64,000 nt of DNA from JAKVBH01 sp049800955 (GTDB lineage: Bacteria > Pseudomonadota > Alphaproteobacteria > Rhodobacterales > Rhodobacteraceae). Where the stretch lies: contig NZ_JBNAGA010000001.1 in NCBI RefSeq assembly GCF_049800955.1, forward strand, positions 620,001 to 684,000, given 5' to 3'. Below the pieces are notes generated by a model, which saw nothing but the letters and a program-made list of their open reading frames with translations, had not been told where the DNA came from and did no database searches. A program made the position numbers and the translations under genes. Shown one piece after another: positions 23,130 to 31,962 of the stretch (positions are counted from its first letter, which is position 1; the number at the start of each line of letters is the position of its first letter).

Positions 23130-24569
23130 TTACGCGACGGGCCAGCCACCAATGGCTTTGACTTCCAGGAACTCATCCAGCCCCCAGACACCGCCCTCGC
23201 GGCCATTGCCGGATTGCTTCATGCCCCCAAAGGGAGACCCTGCGCCCCGGCCCTTGCCGTTCATGTCCACCATGCCAGAGCGTACCGCGCGCGCGACACG
23301 CCGGGCCTTTTCGGGATCTGTAGTCTGGACGTAATTGGTCAGGCCGTAATCCGTGTCATTGGCAATGGCGATGGCCTCTTCTTCACTGTCAAAGGGCATC
23401 ATAGAGAGCACGGGGCCAAAGATCTCCTCGCGCATGATATCCATGTCATTGGTGCAATCGGCAAAGACGGTGGGGCGTACGAAGAAGCCCCGGTTGAGGC
23501 CTTCGGGCCGCCCGGTCCCACCCGTGACGAGACGCGCGCCCTCGTCGATCCCGCGCTGGATGAGGTCTTGCACTTTGGTAAACTGCATCTCCGAGACGAG
23601 CGGGCCGATATGGCGGCCTTCTTCGGCGGCGGCATTGACACGCGTGGCCTCGGCGGCGGCCTTGGCCTCCTCGACAGCCTGATCATAGCGCGACCGCTCG
23701 ACGAGCATGCGCGTGGGCGCGTTGCAGGATTGGCCGGTGTTGTTGAAGCACCGGATAATGCCCTGTTTGATCGCCTTGGGATCGGCATCGGCGAAGACGA
23801 TATTGGCGCCCTTGCCGCCCAACTCAAGGCTCACGCGCTTGATTGTATCGGCGGCGGCGATGGTGATGGCGCGGCCCGCGCGGGTGGAGCCGGTGAAGCT
23901 GACCATGTCCACGTCTTTGTGGGCGGAGAGCTGGCTGCCCACGCCCGGCCCATCGCCGTTGAGCATGTTGTAAACGCCCGCAGGCACGCCCGCCTCGTGC
24001 ATGATCTCGGAGAAGAGCAGGCCCGAGAGCGGCGATTGCTCGGAGGGTTTGAGCACCATGGTGCAGCCCGTGGCCAGCGCCGGGATCACCTTGAGTGTGA
24101 TCTGGTTCATGGGCCAGTTCCACGGCGTGATGAGCGCGCAGACGCCAATGGGCTCTTTGATGATATGCGTGTCTTCCTCGCCTGGCCGCAGGGGGCCTTC
24201 GAAGTCAAAATCCTTGAGCGCATCGATGAAGGCCTTGAGGTGGTACGAGCCGGTGCCCGATTGCTGCACCTTCGCCATATCTATGGGCGCGCCCATCTCG
24301 CGGCTGATCACGCCCGCCATATCGTCCGAGCGCTTCATATAGACATCAAGGATGGTCTGCATGAGCTCGAGCCGCTCGGCCTTGGTGGAGCGCTGCCAAC
24401 TGCCAAAAGCAGCCTTGGCGGCGGCGACGGCGGCATCGGTGTCAGCTTGCCCGCCCAGAGAGATCGTTTCGGTGACCTCCTCTGTCGACGGGTCGATCAC
24501 CGCGAAATCGGTGCCGGCCTGCGGCGCAACCCAAGCGCCATTGATGTAGAATTGATTTGCGTTGTCCAT
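23130..24569 (-). CDS. NAD(P)-dependent aldehyde dehydrogenase
   Basis: This 479-residue enzyme belongs to the ALDH superfamily. It has the NAD-binding region with FTGSTRAGRAI near residue 225, the general-base glutamate in SLELGGKGAN near 251, and the catalytic cysteine in NTGQSCNAPTRML near 285. The C-terminal segment DMNGKGRGAGSPFGGMKQSG is typical of ALDHs acting on small or aromatic aldehydes. The substrate cannot be read from the sequence. A long open frame on the opposite strand is a codon-bias shadow. It stands apart from the stress island and has no close operon partner except possibly the GFA gene. Confidence 0.9.
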   Translation of the reverse strand: MDNANQFYINGAWVAPQAGTDFAVIDPSTEEVTETISLGGQADTDAAVAAAKAAFGSWQRSTKAERLELMQTILDVYMKRSDDMAGVISREMGAPIDMAKVQQSGTGSYHLKAFIDALKDFDFEGPLRPGEEDTHIIKEPIGVCALITPWNWPMNQITLKVIPALATGCTMVLKPSEQSPLSGLLFSEIMHEAGVPAGVYNMLNGDGPGVGSQLSAHKDVDMVSFTGSTRAGRAITIAAADTIKRVSLELGGKGANIVFADADPKAIKQGIIRCFNNTGQSCNAPTRMLVERSRYDQAVEEAKAAAEATRVNAAAEEGRHIGPLVSEMQFTKVQDLIQRGIDEGARLVTGGTGRPEGLNRGFFVRPTVFADCTNDMDIMREEIFGPVLSMMPFDSEEEAIAIANDTDYGLTNYVQTTDPEKARRVARAVRSGMVDMNGKGRGAGSPFGGMKQSGNGREGGVWGLDEFLEVKAIGGWPVA

Positions 24570-25131
24570 GTGACCCGTCCTGTTGCCTTGCTATTGCCTG
24601 CCACACGACGCCGCGCCGGTGGCAGATCCAGATTGGTCCCGTGCTAGCGCGAAAGATCACTGCGTGCGAGAGCATTTGCGACGGATAAGGCAGCAGATCG
24701 GTCTTGCGCGACCTGCCAGCCGGCCTTATGGCCGCGCCCGTTTTGGCTGGAGCCGCACCAATCGCGGTTTTGGACCCGGGACGGTCCCAAACAAGGTGAA
24801 TGCGAGGCCTCAATCTCAGGCGGCGTTTGCGTCTGGTGGGCGGGGCTGAACGCGCGGACGAAGTGTCGGACACTTTCTGGCTTGCTTCGATCCGCTCGGA
24901 CCTCTGATGGGACATCTCGAGGCGCTCCACTCGGCGGCGAAGGCCGCAACGTTTGAGCCCGACCTGTTCAACTCCGATCTGGCACGGGATGCAGATGCGA
25001 TGGAAGATCCCGAGATCGTGACCTTTCCGTCCGAGGCGCAACGTGGGCAGGTGGTCTCGGCCCTTCGCACCTTCGAGGCCAATGCCACGCCAGTCGCGTC
25101 ACTGACGTCTTTTTGTGTGATCAAAGAAAAA
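24570..25131. other. Intergenic stretch without recognisable gene
   Basis: About 560 nt lie between the aldehyde dehydrogenase start and tRNA-Gln. Short open frames cross it on both strands, but none shows a family pattern or good ribosome site. It may contain the aldehyde dehydrogenase promoter. I see no RNA gene or repeat. Confidence 0.4.
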
Positions 25132-25206
25132 TGGCTGGGATGGTAGGATTCGAACCTACGGTACACTGTACCAAAAACAGTTGCCTTACCACTTGGCTAC
25201 ATCCCA
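25132..25206 (-). tRNA. tRNA-Gln (anticodon TTG)
   Basis: The minus strand folds as a cloverleaf. The acceptor TGGGATG pairs with CATCCCA and the D-arm contains AGCCAAGTGGTAAGGC. The anticodon stem ACTGT/ACAGT encloses loop TTTTGGT with anticodon TTG. The T-arm is GTAGGTTCGAATCCTAC, and an encoded CCA ends the 75-nt gene. Confidence 0.93.
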
Positions 25207-25290
25207 ACTGTGAGCGGTGATCTACTTCACCCGTTGCATGCTTTCAAGGGCTGAGCTGCGAAAAAATGCGTCTCATTGCAGCGCAGGATG

Positions 25291-26616
25291 TCATTCTTTC
25301 GGCGCAGCCTCTGTCAGCAGGTCATCTGCGCTGGTTTCGGCGCGCTCGCCCTCGACGATGGCCTCCAATTCCTGATCCATCCGCGCCTCGACATCCAAAG
25401 CCTCGCCAGATGCTGCGGCGGCGGGCTGCGGCGCAGGGGCGGGAGCGCTTGCAGCTGCGCCGGCGGGTGGTGCCAGCGGGGTAAGGAGCCTGTAGGTCGG
25501 CTCCGGCATGGCAATGCCCGCGGCACCCAGAGCGCCCGTGACCTTGCGAATGGCTTCCCCGCGCGCGGCCACAAATGACGTCTCGTGTTGAGCGATCCAA
25601 GCGGTTAGCCTGATGGCAATTGTGCTGTCGCCAATGGCCTCAACCCAGACATTGGGCGCCGGCGTGGGAAGCACGAAGGGCAGGGCCTCCAGCGTCTCCC
25701 GCGCAATCTGCACGGCGCGGGCCAAATCACTGTCAGGCGCGACACCAACATCAAAAAGAAAGCGCCGCTCGTCATTGGTCGAATAATTCACGATTCGGCT
25801 CTTGAAAACGGTGCTGTTGGGGATGCGGATGTGGTTGCCATCAAAGCTGAGCAGGATCGTCGCGCGGGAGGTCAGCCGGATCACCTTGCCCAGATCGCCG
25901 CCGATCTCGATCGTGTCATTGGGCCGAAAGGGCTGGCGGATCGAGAGCATGATGGAAGCGATGAAGTTCTCCACCGTATCCTTGACCGCAAAACCGATGG
26001 CCAGACCCACGATGCCCGCAGCCCCCAGAATGGTCGACAAAAGCGCCGTCGCGCCCAGGATATCGAGCGCCACAACAAGCCCGCCCACGACAAAGGCAAG
26101 CTGCACGATGGTGCGCAGGATATCCGCAATGAAGGCATTGGGCGCGATCTTGTTCCAGGGCCAGCGCATGCGCGCCGCCAGATAGCCCAGAAACACGACA
26201 GCGAGAAACGCCGTCAGCGCCACGGCTGCAAGCGGCAGAAAGGCCACGATCTGCGTCATGCGCCCCATGAACCGCTCGACGGCCGGGTTAAGCCGCCGCA
26301 CCACATCCGTGGTCTCGCTCACCTCGTTTTCAATGGCCACCACGCCTTCGACGCGGCCCGCAATCTCGTTGAGCCGACCTACGGATGCCGCATCCAGCGC
26401 CGTGCCGCGCAAGGTGACGATGCCCGAGGACACGGTCACGGTCACATCGTCAAACCCGTCGAGCTCGCTCAGGATCTCGCGAATCCGCACCGCGATGGCG
26501 GCGTCCTTCTCGGCGCTGTCGTCTACGGTGATTGTACCGGTGGGTTGTTCCTCGGTCTGTGCCAGGGCGGGCAGCGCCGCGGCGAGGAGGAGGAGCATCA
26601 AAGCAATGCGCAACAT
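25291..26616 (-). CDS. BON-domain mechanosensitive channel (MscS superfamily)
   Basis: This 441-residue protein has a signal peptide (residues 1-20, ending ALPALA) and a periplasmic BON domain (about 35-100, VTLRGTALDAASVGRLNEIA). Membrane helices lead into the MscS pore region, GLAIGFAVKDTVENFIASIM, near residue 213. The C-terminus is an alanine-, proline- and glutamate-rich tail. BON domains bind phospholipid or envelope surfaces, so this is a larger MscS type than the short one in the ion operon. I chose ATG 26616 because it gives a clean signal peptide; the frame is open up to 26736. It is flanked by two unrelated tRNA genes. Confidence 0.85.
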   Translation of the reverse strand: MLRIALMLLLLAAALPALAQTEEQPTGTITVDDSAEKDAAIAVRIREILSELDGFDDVTVTVSSGIVTLRGTALDAASVGRLNEIAGRVEGVVAIENEVSETTDVVRRLNPAVERFMGRMTQIVAFLPLAAVALTAFLAVVFLGYLAARMRWPWNKIAPNAFIADILRTIVQLAFVVGGLVVALDILGATALLSTILGAAGIVGLAIGFAVKDTVENFIASIMLSIRQPFRPNDTIEIGGDLGKVIRLTSRATILLSFDGNHIRIPNSTVFKSRIVNYSTNDERRFLFDVGVAPDSDLARAVQIARETLEALPFVLPTPAPNVWVEAIGDSTIAIRLTAWIAQHETSFVAARGEAIRKVTGALGAAGIAMPEPTYRLLTPLAPPAGAAASAPAPAPQPAAAASGEALDVEARMDQELEAIVEGERAETSADDLLTEAAPKE

Positions 26617-26740
26617 GGGCAGAATTCCAGTCTTCAAATGTGCAGCAAGCCTAGCGAGGTTAACGCGGCGATAAAAGCGGTCTGCGTGCAGTTTTGCGCT
26701 TGACGCGCGCGCGCTCTCCGCGTAATCCGCCCGCACTTCT

Positions 26741-26817
26741 GGCGGAGTAGCTCAGCTGGTTAGAGCAGCGGAATCATAATCCGCGTGTCGGGGGTTCAAG
26801 TCCCTCCTCCGCTACCA
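26741..26817 (+). tRNA. tRNA-Met (anticodon CAT, elongator type)
   Basis: A 77-nt cloverleaf with acceptor GGCGGAG/CTCCGCT and D-arm AGCTCAGCTGGTTAGAGC. The anticodon stem GCGGA/TCCGC encloses ATCATAA with anticodon CAT. The T-arm is GGGGGTTCAAGTCCCTC and CCA is encoded. The G1-C72 pair argues for elongator rather than initiator Met. Confidence 0.92.
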
Positions 26818-27051
26818 ATACCCCCTCCCGCAAACAGCATGCAAAGCGCGCTGCTCGCCGCCCGACCGACGCGCACGCCTTGCGGCGCATTCTGGGTCGG
26901 GGGGGCACGTCCCTCTTCCCCAACCAACACCGGCCCCAAGACTGCGAATATCTCACGAAGCGACGGCGGGACCCGCGCCTTTGCGACGATGAGCTGTTTT
27001 TGTGACCTGTGACCTGTTGAGTGATGCGCGTCTGGCGGCGGATGGCCCGGC

Positions 27052-27525
27052 TCAGGCTCCGCCAGTTGAGAGGGCGCGCAAAGCCCGTGCGCGATGGGGC
27101 AGGGCGCGCGCCTCGTCGTCCGTCACAAGAGCCGCTTGCAGGCGCGTTGCAATCTCCGGGGGCATGGGCGCGGCGTGCGGGGCTGGCTTTTGGCGGACAT
27201 GCAACTCCATGAACTCGCCAACCGAGACCCGTTTCTCACCCTCATACATGGCGCAATAGAGATGGAACCGCTTGGCATCGACGCCCAGCACCTGCGTCTC
27301 GACCCGGACCAAAGCGCCCACCTTTACCTCTCTGAGAAAGGACGTATGGCCCTCGAGGAGGTAGATCGTACAGCCTGTGCTCTCGCGGTAGACGGCATCA
27401 AATCCAACCTCATCCTGCAAGGCATCCACGGCCAGCGAAAAGACCAGGCCGTAGTAGCTGTCGCGCATGTGGCCGTTGTAATCGATCCAGTCGGGCTGGA
27501 TTTCGGTTTCAAAGGTGAAGGTCAT
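27052..27525 (-). CDS. Acyl-CoA thioesterase (hotdog fold, 4HBT-like)
   Basis: This 157-residue hotdog protein has the 4-hydroxybenzoyl-CoA thioesterase-like segment PDWIDYNGHMRDSYYGLVFS near residues 11-30. LLEGHTSFLREVKVGALV follows. Such enzymes hydrolyse acyl-CoA thioesters. The ATG at 27525 overlaps the end of the amidohydrolase gene by 17 nt, so the two are expressed together. It is the last gene of the three-gene minus-strand arm of the catabolic cluster (SnoaL-like, amidohydrolase, thioesterase). The acyl group is unknown. Confidence 0.8.
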   Translation of the reverse strand: MTFTFETEIQPDWIDYNGHMRDSYYGLVFSLAVDALQDEVGFDAVYRESTGCTIYLLEGHTSFLREVKVGALVRVETQVLGVDAKRFHLYCAMYEGEKRVSVGEFMELHVRQKPAPHAAPMPPEIATRLQAALVTDDEARALPHRARALRALSTGGA

Positions 27526-28390
27526 AGAAGGCGGCGGCGGTATCATGGAACACGGCGGCATGCATGTCTTGCGGGACAAGCTTCTGCATCGTCGTGAAGA
27601 GGCGGGTGTAGTCGGAACTGAGCGAGCAAACCGGGAAGTTGGACCCCCACATCACCCGGTCCGGCCCAAATTGCGCCAGCACTTCGGCCACGATGGGGGC
27701 CAGGCTTTCTTCGGTCCAGTCGTGTTCGAACATGCCGAGACCGGAGAGTTTGCATGTGATCTGTGATTGGCGGGAGAGGGTCTGCAACGCGTCTGCCCAG
27801 GCGGCGAGACCGGCGTCGCTGCGCTCATGGGGGGAGCCTGCATGGCAGAGCGCCACGGATGTGTCGGGCACCTGCGCCAGCACAGCGGCGGTTTTCTCCA
27901 TGAGCTCCGGGATCAGCTGCAGATCAAAGGACAGACCGCGCGCGGCGAGGCTCTGCAAGCCGCTGAGAAAGGCAGGATCGTCTAGCAGCGCATTGGTGCC
28001 GGTGGCCGCGTCTTCGCCGGGCGCACGGCCCACGATCTGCCGCGCCCCGCGCACGCTCGAGAGCTTCTGGAATGCATCCAGCTGCGCCTCGCGGTCGGGC
28101 GCTGTCAGATCACAGAACACAACCTGGGCCATCGGCCAGTCGGGGCTGGCCTCGGCCACCTCTTGCACCCAGCGGGCCTCGCGCATCCCGTCTTCGGCTC
28201 CGACCTGTATGTGCACAGAGCCTGCAATGCCATGGGTGCTGGCCTCGCGGCGGAACTCAGGCAGCAGGTAATTGCGCTGGATCGGGGCGGGATCGCCGAA
28301 AAAGCGCGGCGTCCCCTTGGCCATGAGCCAGGGATAATGGACGGCGTCCAGATCCCAGAGATGGTGGTGGGCGTCAATATATCGTGTCAT
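27509..28390 (-). CDS. Amidohydrolase family protein (lactonase-like TIM barrel)
   Basis: This 293-residue protein starts YIDAHHHLWDLDAVHYPWL, the HxH-type metal motif of the amidohydrolase_2 family. The family includes L-fuconolactonase, 2-pyrone-4,6-dicarboxylate lactonase and related C-O bond hydrolases. Near the C-terminus DRVMWGSNFPVCSL gives the usual metal-site ending (G-S-N/D-x-P). Lactone hydrolysis would suit a pathway in which a dehydrogenase oxidises a cyclic hemiacetal, but that is inference. Its start overlaps the end of the upstream SnoaL-like gene by four bases. Confidence 0.85.
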   Translation of the reverse strand: MTRYIDAHHHLWDLDAVHYPWLMAKGTPRFFGDPAPIQRNYLLPEFRREASTHGIAGSVHIQVGAEDGMREARWVQEVAEASPDWPMAQVVFCDLTAPDREAQLDAFQKLSSVRGARQIVGRAPGEDAATGTNALLDDPAFLSGLQSLAARGLSFDLQLIPELMEKTAAVLAQVPDTSVALCHAGSPHERSDAGLAAWADALQTLSRQSQITCKLSGLGMFEHDWTEESLAPIVAEVLAQFGPDRVMWGSNFPVCSLSSDYTRLFTTMQKLVPQDMHAAVFHDTAAAFYDLHL

Positions 28391-29397
28391 GTGCGGGGCA
28401 CCTCTGCCATGCGGGCGAGAATATCGACACCTTGCGTGCGCAGGAAGTGGATCATGTCGATGAAGATCCAGTTCTCCGCGAGCTTGTCGCCCTCGCGGCG
28501 GTAAATGTCGATGACGCGAAACTCGGCGGGCCGCTCAGGCGTCCCCGCGGGCAGCCCCATGAACCCGCCCTTGTGTGTCGCGGTGAAATTGGGCCAGCCA
28601 AAAAAGCCGCCGTAGTGACCCTCGGCCAGGCGGGCCACATGGCCGGTCGAGGAGCGATCCCCGAATGCGGCGCGGAAAGGGCCGGAATGCTGCTTGGCGT
28701 AGCGCTCGATCGTGTAGGTCGCCCCGATCCCGGCAGGGCCCCACCAGATCATATCCTCCGCCCATGTTCGGCGCAGCTCTTCCTCCAGCGGCAACCCGAG
28801 GTTCCAACTGCCCAGATCGGAGATCATGGAGTTGATCAGCGCCAGCGTGGCCTCCCCCTCCGCCGCGTCCTGCGGATCAAAGAGCAAGCCATCATGGGTC
28901 GCGGGGCCCGGCTGGACAAGATGGGCGGCGGTCTGGGGCGGGAAGGGCTGCAAACCGGCCTGCATCATCAGGTGCGGGATATCGATGTAGAAGGCGACCT
29001 CGGTGATCTGCCCGTCCGCGACCTTGCAGAACTCGGCGTAGCGCAAAAAGGCCATTTTGCCCGTGGGCTGGATGCCCAGCCACGGCGCATCAAAAAGCCC
29101 CATGAGATGACCCATCGAGACAACCCACGTGCCCGCGAACCCGTCGATCTCGTTTTTCCCGGCAAAGAAGACATCCTCGCGGCGGGTTTGCGCGCTGAAG
29201 GCCCTTTTGAAGGGGCCCCAGAAACTCTCTGCAATGGCCTCCGGCCCGATCTGCTCATAAAAAGGCGCATAGCCGCGCCAGTGGCACTGCGGGCTGAGAT
29301 GTATGGCCAGCGCGGCAGAGCATGCCTCGGCCCCGGCGGAATCGATGGCACGGTGCGCTGCGCGTACGAGATCTTTTTCTGTTTGGAAGTCAGGCAT
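28387..29397 (-). CDS. Tandem NTF2/SnoaL-like protein (paralogue 1)
   Basis: This protein of 336 residues is built from two SnoaL-like (NTF2 fold) halves. The first (about 10-155) has LGIQPTGKMAFLRYAEFCKV and the second (about 190-330) has GWPNFTATHKGGFMGLPA. The second half ends in the conserved ENWIFIDMIHFLRTQGVDIL. NTF2-like folds include polyketide cyclases, limonene-epoxide hydrolase and ketosteroid isomerase. No known active site can be assigned here. Start 29397 is followed upstream by a LacI-type operator, so the gene is probably controlled with the ABC transporter transcribed away from it. Close relatives lie at 36388 and 38788. Confidence 0.78.
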   Translation of the reverse strand: MPDFQTEKDLVRAAHRAIDSAGAEACSAALAIHLSPQCHWRGYAPFYEQIGPEAIAESFWGPFKRAFSAQTRREDVFFAGKNEIDGFAGTWVVSMGHLMGLFDAPWLGIQPTGKMAFLRYAEFCKVADGQITEVAFYIDIPHLMMQAGLQPFPPQTAAHLVQPGPATHDGLLFDPQDAAEGEATLALINSMISDLGSWNLGLPLEEELRRTWAEDMIWWGPAGIGATYTIERYAKQHSGPFRAAFGDRSSTGHVARLAEGHYGGFFGWPNFTATHKGGFMGLPAGTPERPAEFRVIDIYRREGDKLAENWIFIDMIHFLRTQGVDILARMAEVPRT

Positions 29398-29407
29398 TTG
29401 GCTCACT

Positions 29408-29423
29408 TTGCATACGTTTGCAA
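29408..29423. promoter_or_regulatory. LacI-type operator, minus-strand gene side
   Basis: TTGCATACGTTTGCAA is a 16-bp palindrome with one mismatch and a central CG, the typical LacI-family operator form. It lies 10 nt before the SnoaL-like gene start. Confidence 0.65.
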
Positions 29424-29463
29424 GAAAATCCTTGCCAAGATGCCGCACCAAAGTCTAGCCTTT

Positions 29464-29479
29464 TTGCAAGCGTATGCAA
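29464..29479. promoter_or_regulatory. LacI-type operator, ABC transporter side
   Basis: TTGCAAGCGTATGCAA is nearly the reverse complement of the operator at 29408 and again has a central CG. The centres are 56 bp apart, which would allow looping over the divergent promoters. Confidence 0.65.
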
Positions 29480-29512
29480 AAAACCTGATTCCGACCGGGG
29501 GGCTCCAGGACC

Positions 29513-30562
29513 ATGGCTGAAATCCAGCTTCGCAACATCTCCAAGCGGTGGGGCTCTTTCGTGGGTGTCGACAATTTCGACATGACGATCGCCGACCGCG
29601 AGTTTCTGGTTTTGCTCGGGCCATCGGGCTGCGGCAAGACAACGACCATGCGCATGATCGCCGGGCTGGAAGATCCCACCGAGGGTGACATCATCATCGG
29701 CGGTGAGCGGATGAATGACAAGGAACCCAAGGACCGCGACATCTCGATGGTGTTCCAGTCTTACGGTCTATACCCCAACCTCAACGTGTACGAGAACATC
29801 CGCTTTCCGCTGAAGGTGCGCAAAGTGGATCCCGCGACGCATAATGAGCGGGTGATGCGGGCCTCGGCCATGGTGGAGCTGGATGATTTCCTGCATCGCA
29901 AACCTGCCGAGCTGTCCGGCGGCCAACGGCAGCGTGTGGCTCTGGCCCGCGCCATCGTGCGCCAACCCAATGTCTTTTTGATGGATGAGCCGCTCTCAAA
30001 CCTCGATGCCAAGCTGCGCGTCTCGACGCGGGCGCAGATCAAGAACCTTAGCCACGAGCTGCAAGTCACCACTGTTTACGTGACCCATGACCAGATTGAA
30101 GCCATGACGCTGGCCGACCGCGTGGTCGTGATGAACAAGGGCGTGGTCCAGCAAGTCGGGACTCCCACGGATATCTACGACAACCCGGCCAATACCTTCG
30201 TGGCCAGCTTCATCGGCAGCCCTGCCATGAACCTCGTGGATGGCGAAATGAAGGGCGGCACTTTCCATGCGGAAGGTATCGCGATCCCGGGGCTCAGCGC
30301 CCCGGACGGCAAGCTCACGCTGGGCTTTCGCGCAGAAGATGCCAGCATTGTCGAGACCGGCGGCGAGGCCCATGCGCCGGTCTACACGATGGAGCTTCTG
30401 GGCGATGCGACCATGGCCACGATCCGCGTCGGTCAGGCCTATCTCAGCGTCAAGGCGCAAAAAGATTACCGTGCAGAGATTGGGGATGTCGTGCATTTCA
30501 ACATCCCCGCCGAGATTTGCCACCTGTTCAGCGCTGAAACGGGTGAGCGGATCGGGGGCTAG
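29513..30562 (+). CDS. ABC transporter ATP-binding protein (UgpC/MalK type)
   Basis: This 349-residue cytoplasmic ATPase has Walker A GPSGCGKTTTMRMIAGLE near residue 37, signature LSGGQRQRVALARAI near 133, and Walker B VFLMDEPLSNLDAKLR near 153. The switch histidine lies in VTHDQIEAMTLADR. The C-terminal 110 residues form a TOBE/MalK-type regulatory domain. This subfamily powers sugar, polyol and glycerol-phosphate importers. It is the first gene of the plus-strand transporter operon, preceded by two LacI-type operators. The binding protein and both permeases follow. Confidence 0.93.
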   Translation: MAEIQLRNISKRWGSFVGVDNFDMTIADREFLVLLGPSGCGKTTTMRMIAGLEDPTEGDIIIGGERMNDKEPKDRDISMVFQSYGLYPNLNVYENIRFPLKVRKVDPATHNERVMRASAMVELDDFLHRKPAELSGGQRQRVALARAIVRQPNVFLMDEPLSNLDAKLRVSTRAQIKNLSHELQVTTVYVTHDQIEAMTLADRVVVMNKGVVQQVGTPTDIYDNPANTFVASFIGSPAMNLVDGEMKGGTFHAEGIAIPGLSAPDGKLTLGFRAEDASIVETGGEAHAPVYTMELLGDATMATIRVGQAYLSVKAQKDYRAEIGDVVHFNIPAEICHLFSAETGERIGG

Positions 30563-30639
30563 GCCCCCAAGAAGACGTCCTGCGGCCGCAGGGCGAACCA
30601 GGGTCAAACAATGACCCGTCAGGAAACAGGGAGAGATAA

Positions 30640-31884
30640 ATGTTTCTGAGAACCACAGTCGCAGCCGTTGCGCTCGTCGCGTCTGCAGGCGCGTCCTTTG
30701 CGATGGGCAATTGCGGCATCACCGAGGGTCGCGTGTCGATCGTTGGTAACGAATTCCCCGCGATCCAGACCGTTGGCGCCAATGCGCAGGCTTGTGCCGG
30801 TGAGGGTGTCGAAGTGACGACCAATCTCACGGCGGATCACCAGTCGATCAACCTGCCCGGCATGCAGGGCAACCCCGCTGAATATACCTCCGCGATCATC
30901 GCGAACTCGTCCATCGTGGCCTTGATGAACAACGATGTCATCCGCCCGCTCGATGACCTGATCGCAGAGCACGGCGCCGCGCTGAAGCCCAACCAGATCA
31001 TCACGATCAACGGTCAGGCGATGGCCGTGGCCTTCATGGCCAACGCCCAGCACCTTGTTTACCGTGCCGATATCCTCGAGCAGGTTGGGGCCGAGCCGCC
31101 CAAGACCTATGAGGACATGCTCGAAGTCGCAGGCAAGATCCGCGACGCAGGCATTCTGCAATATCCCATCACCGGGGCCTACAAAGCCGGTTGGAACCTC
31201 GCGCAGGAATTCAACAACATGTACCTCGGCATGGGTGGGTCCTTCTTCAAAGACGGCACAGCCGAGCCCAACGTCAACAGCCCCGAGGGCGTGAAGACGC
31301 TTGAGATGCTCAAGGCGCTGGCGGAGTTCATGAACCCCGATTTCCTGACCCATGACAGCAACGCCGCCGGTGCCGAATGGCGCGCAGGCAATGCCGCGAT
31401 GATGAACATGTGGGGCTCGCGCGCCGCTGTGTTGACCGATGCGGAAGGTGTGGAGCCTGCCGTGGTCGAGCATACGGCAATGGCCGGTCCGATGACCGTT
31501 GGTGGCGGTGATACACCTGCCTCGACGCTTTGGTGGGACGGCTGGACCGTGGCCAAGAACATCTCTGACGCGGATGCCGAAGCGACCTTTCTTGCCATGG
31601 TGAACGGTATCGACCCGTCGATCCTCAATCAGGACAAGGTGGCCGAACAAGCGGTCTGGTTGATCGATGGCTACGAGCCCACCGAGAAGGCCGCAGGCGT
31701 CTTTGCGGCCGCGCAATCAGGCACAATTCCTTACCCCATGCTGCCCTATATGGGTCTGATGCACACCGCGCTGGGCGCGGAACTGACAGACTTCATGCAA
31801 GGCAATGAGAGCGCGGAAGACGCGCTGGCGGATGTCGAGGCGGCCTATACCGCAGCGGCCAAGGAAAACGGCTTCCTGCAATAG
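30640..31884 (+). CDS. ABC transporter substrate-binding protein (carbohydrate type)
   Basis: This 414-residue periplasmic protein has a signal peptide (residues 1-21, cleavage after SFA). It has a family-1 extracellular solute-binding fold, with ANAQHLVYRADILEQVGAEP and the C-terminal lobe segment TLWWDGWTVAKNISDADAE. It carries no lipobox, so it is a free periplasmic protein. Cys25 and Cys50 of the precursor may form a disulfide. Family context predicts a sugar, polyol or glycoside ligand, but the ligand cannot be read from the sequence. Short GC-rich hairpins lie just upstream, at 30554-30568 and 30579-30592. Confidence 0.9.
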   Translation: MFLRTTVAAVALVASAGASFAMGNCGITEGRVSIVGNEFPAIQTVGANAQACAGEGVEVTTNLTADHQSINLPGMQGNPAEYTSAIIANSSIVALMNNDVIRPLDDLIAEHGAALKPNQIITINGQAMAVAFMANAQHLVYRADILEQVGAEPPKTYEDMLEVAGKIRDAGILQYPITGAYKAGWNLAQEFNNMYLGMGGSFFKDGTAEPNVNSPEGVKTLEMLKALAEFMNPDFLTHDSNAAGAEWRAGNAAMMNMWGSRAAVLTDAEGVEPAVVEHTAMAGPMTVGGGDTPASTLWWDGWTVAKNISDADAEATFLAMVNGIDPSILNQDKVAEQAVWLIDGYEPTEKAAGVFAAAQSGTIPYPMLPYMGLMHTALGAELTDFMQGNESAEDALADVEAAYTAAAKENGFLQ

Positions 31885-31897
31885 GCAGCAGCCAAAG

Positions 31898-31922
31898 ATG
31901 GGGCGCATGATCCGCGCCCCAT
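31898..31922 (+). terminator. Intra-operon stem-loop after the binding-protein gene
   Basis: ATGGGGCGC and GCGCCCCAT pair perfectly over nine bases around a seven-base loop. No T-run follows. Hairpins at this place in ABC operons usually stabilise the binding-protein message and reduce permease expression. Confidence 0.6.
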
Positions 31923-31962
31923 CCCACCCTTTCTCACGGTAGACTTGTCTGGGGCCTGAGCG

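Noticed and set aside
22950..24647. 565-codon plus-strand frame opposite the aldehyde dehydrogenase
   Set aside because: Its alanine, glycine and histidine-rich composition is typical of a shadow frame in high-GC DNA. The minus strand carries all ALDH motifs.
24907..25146. 79-codon frame before tRNA-Gln
   Set aside because: It has no ribosome site or recognisable pattern and its end runs into the tRNA gene.
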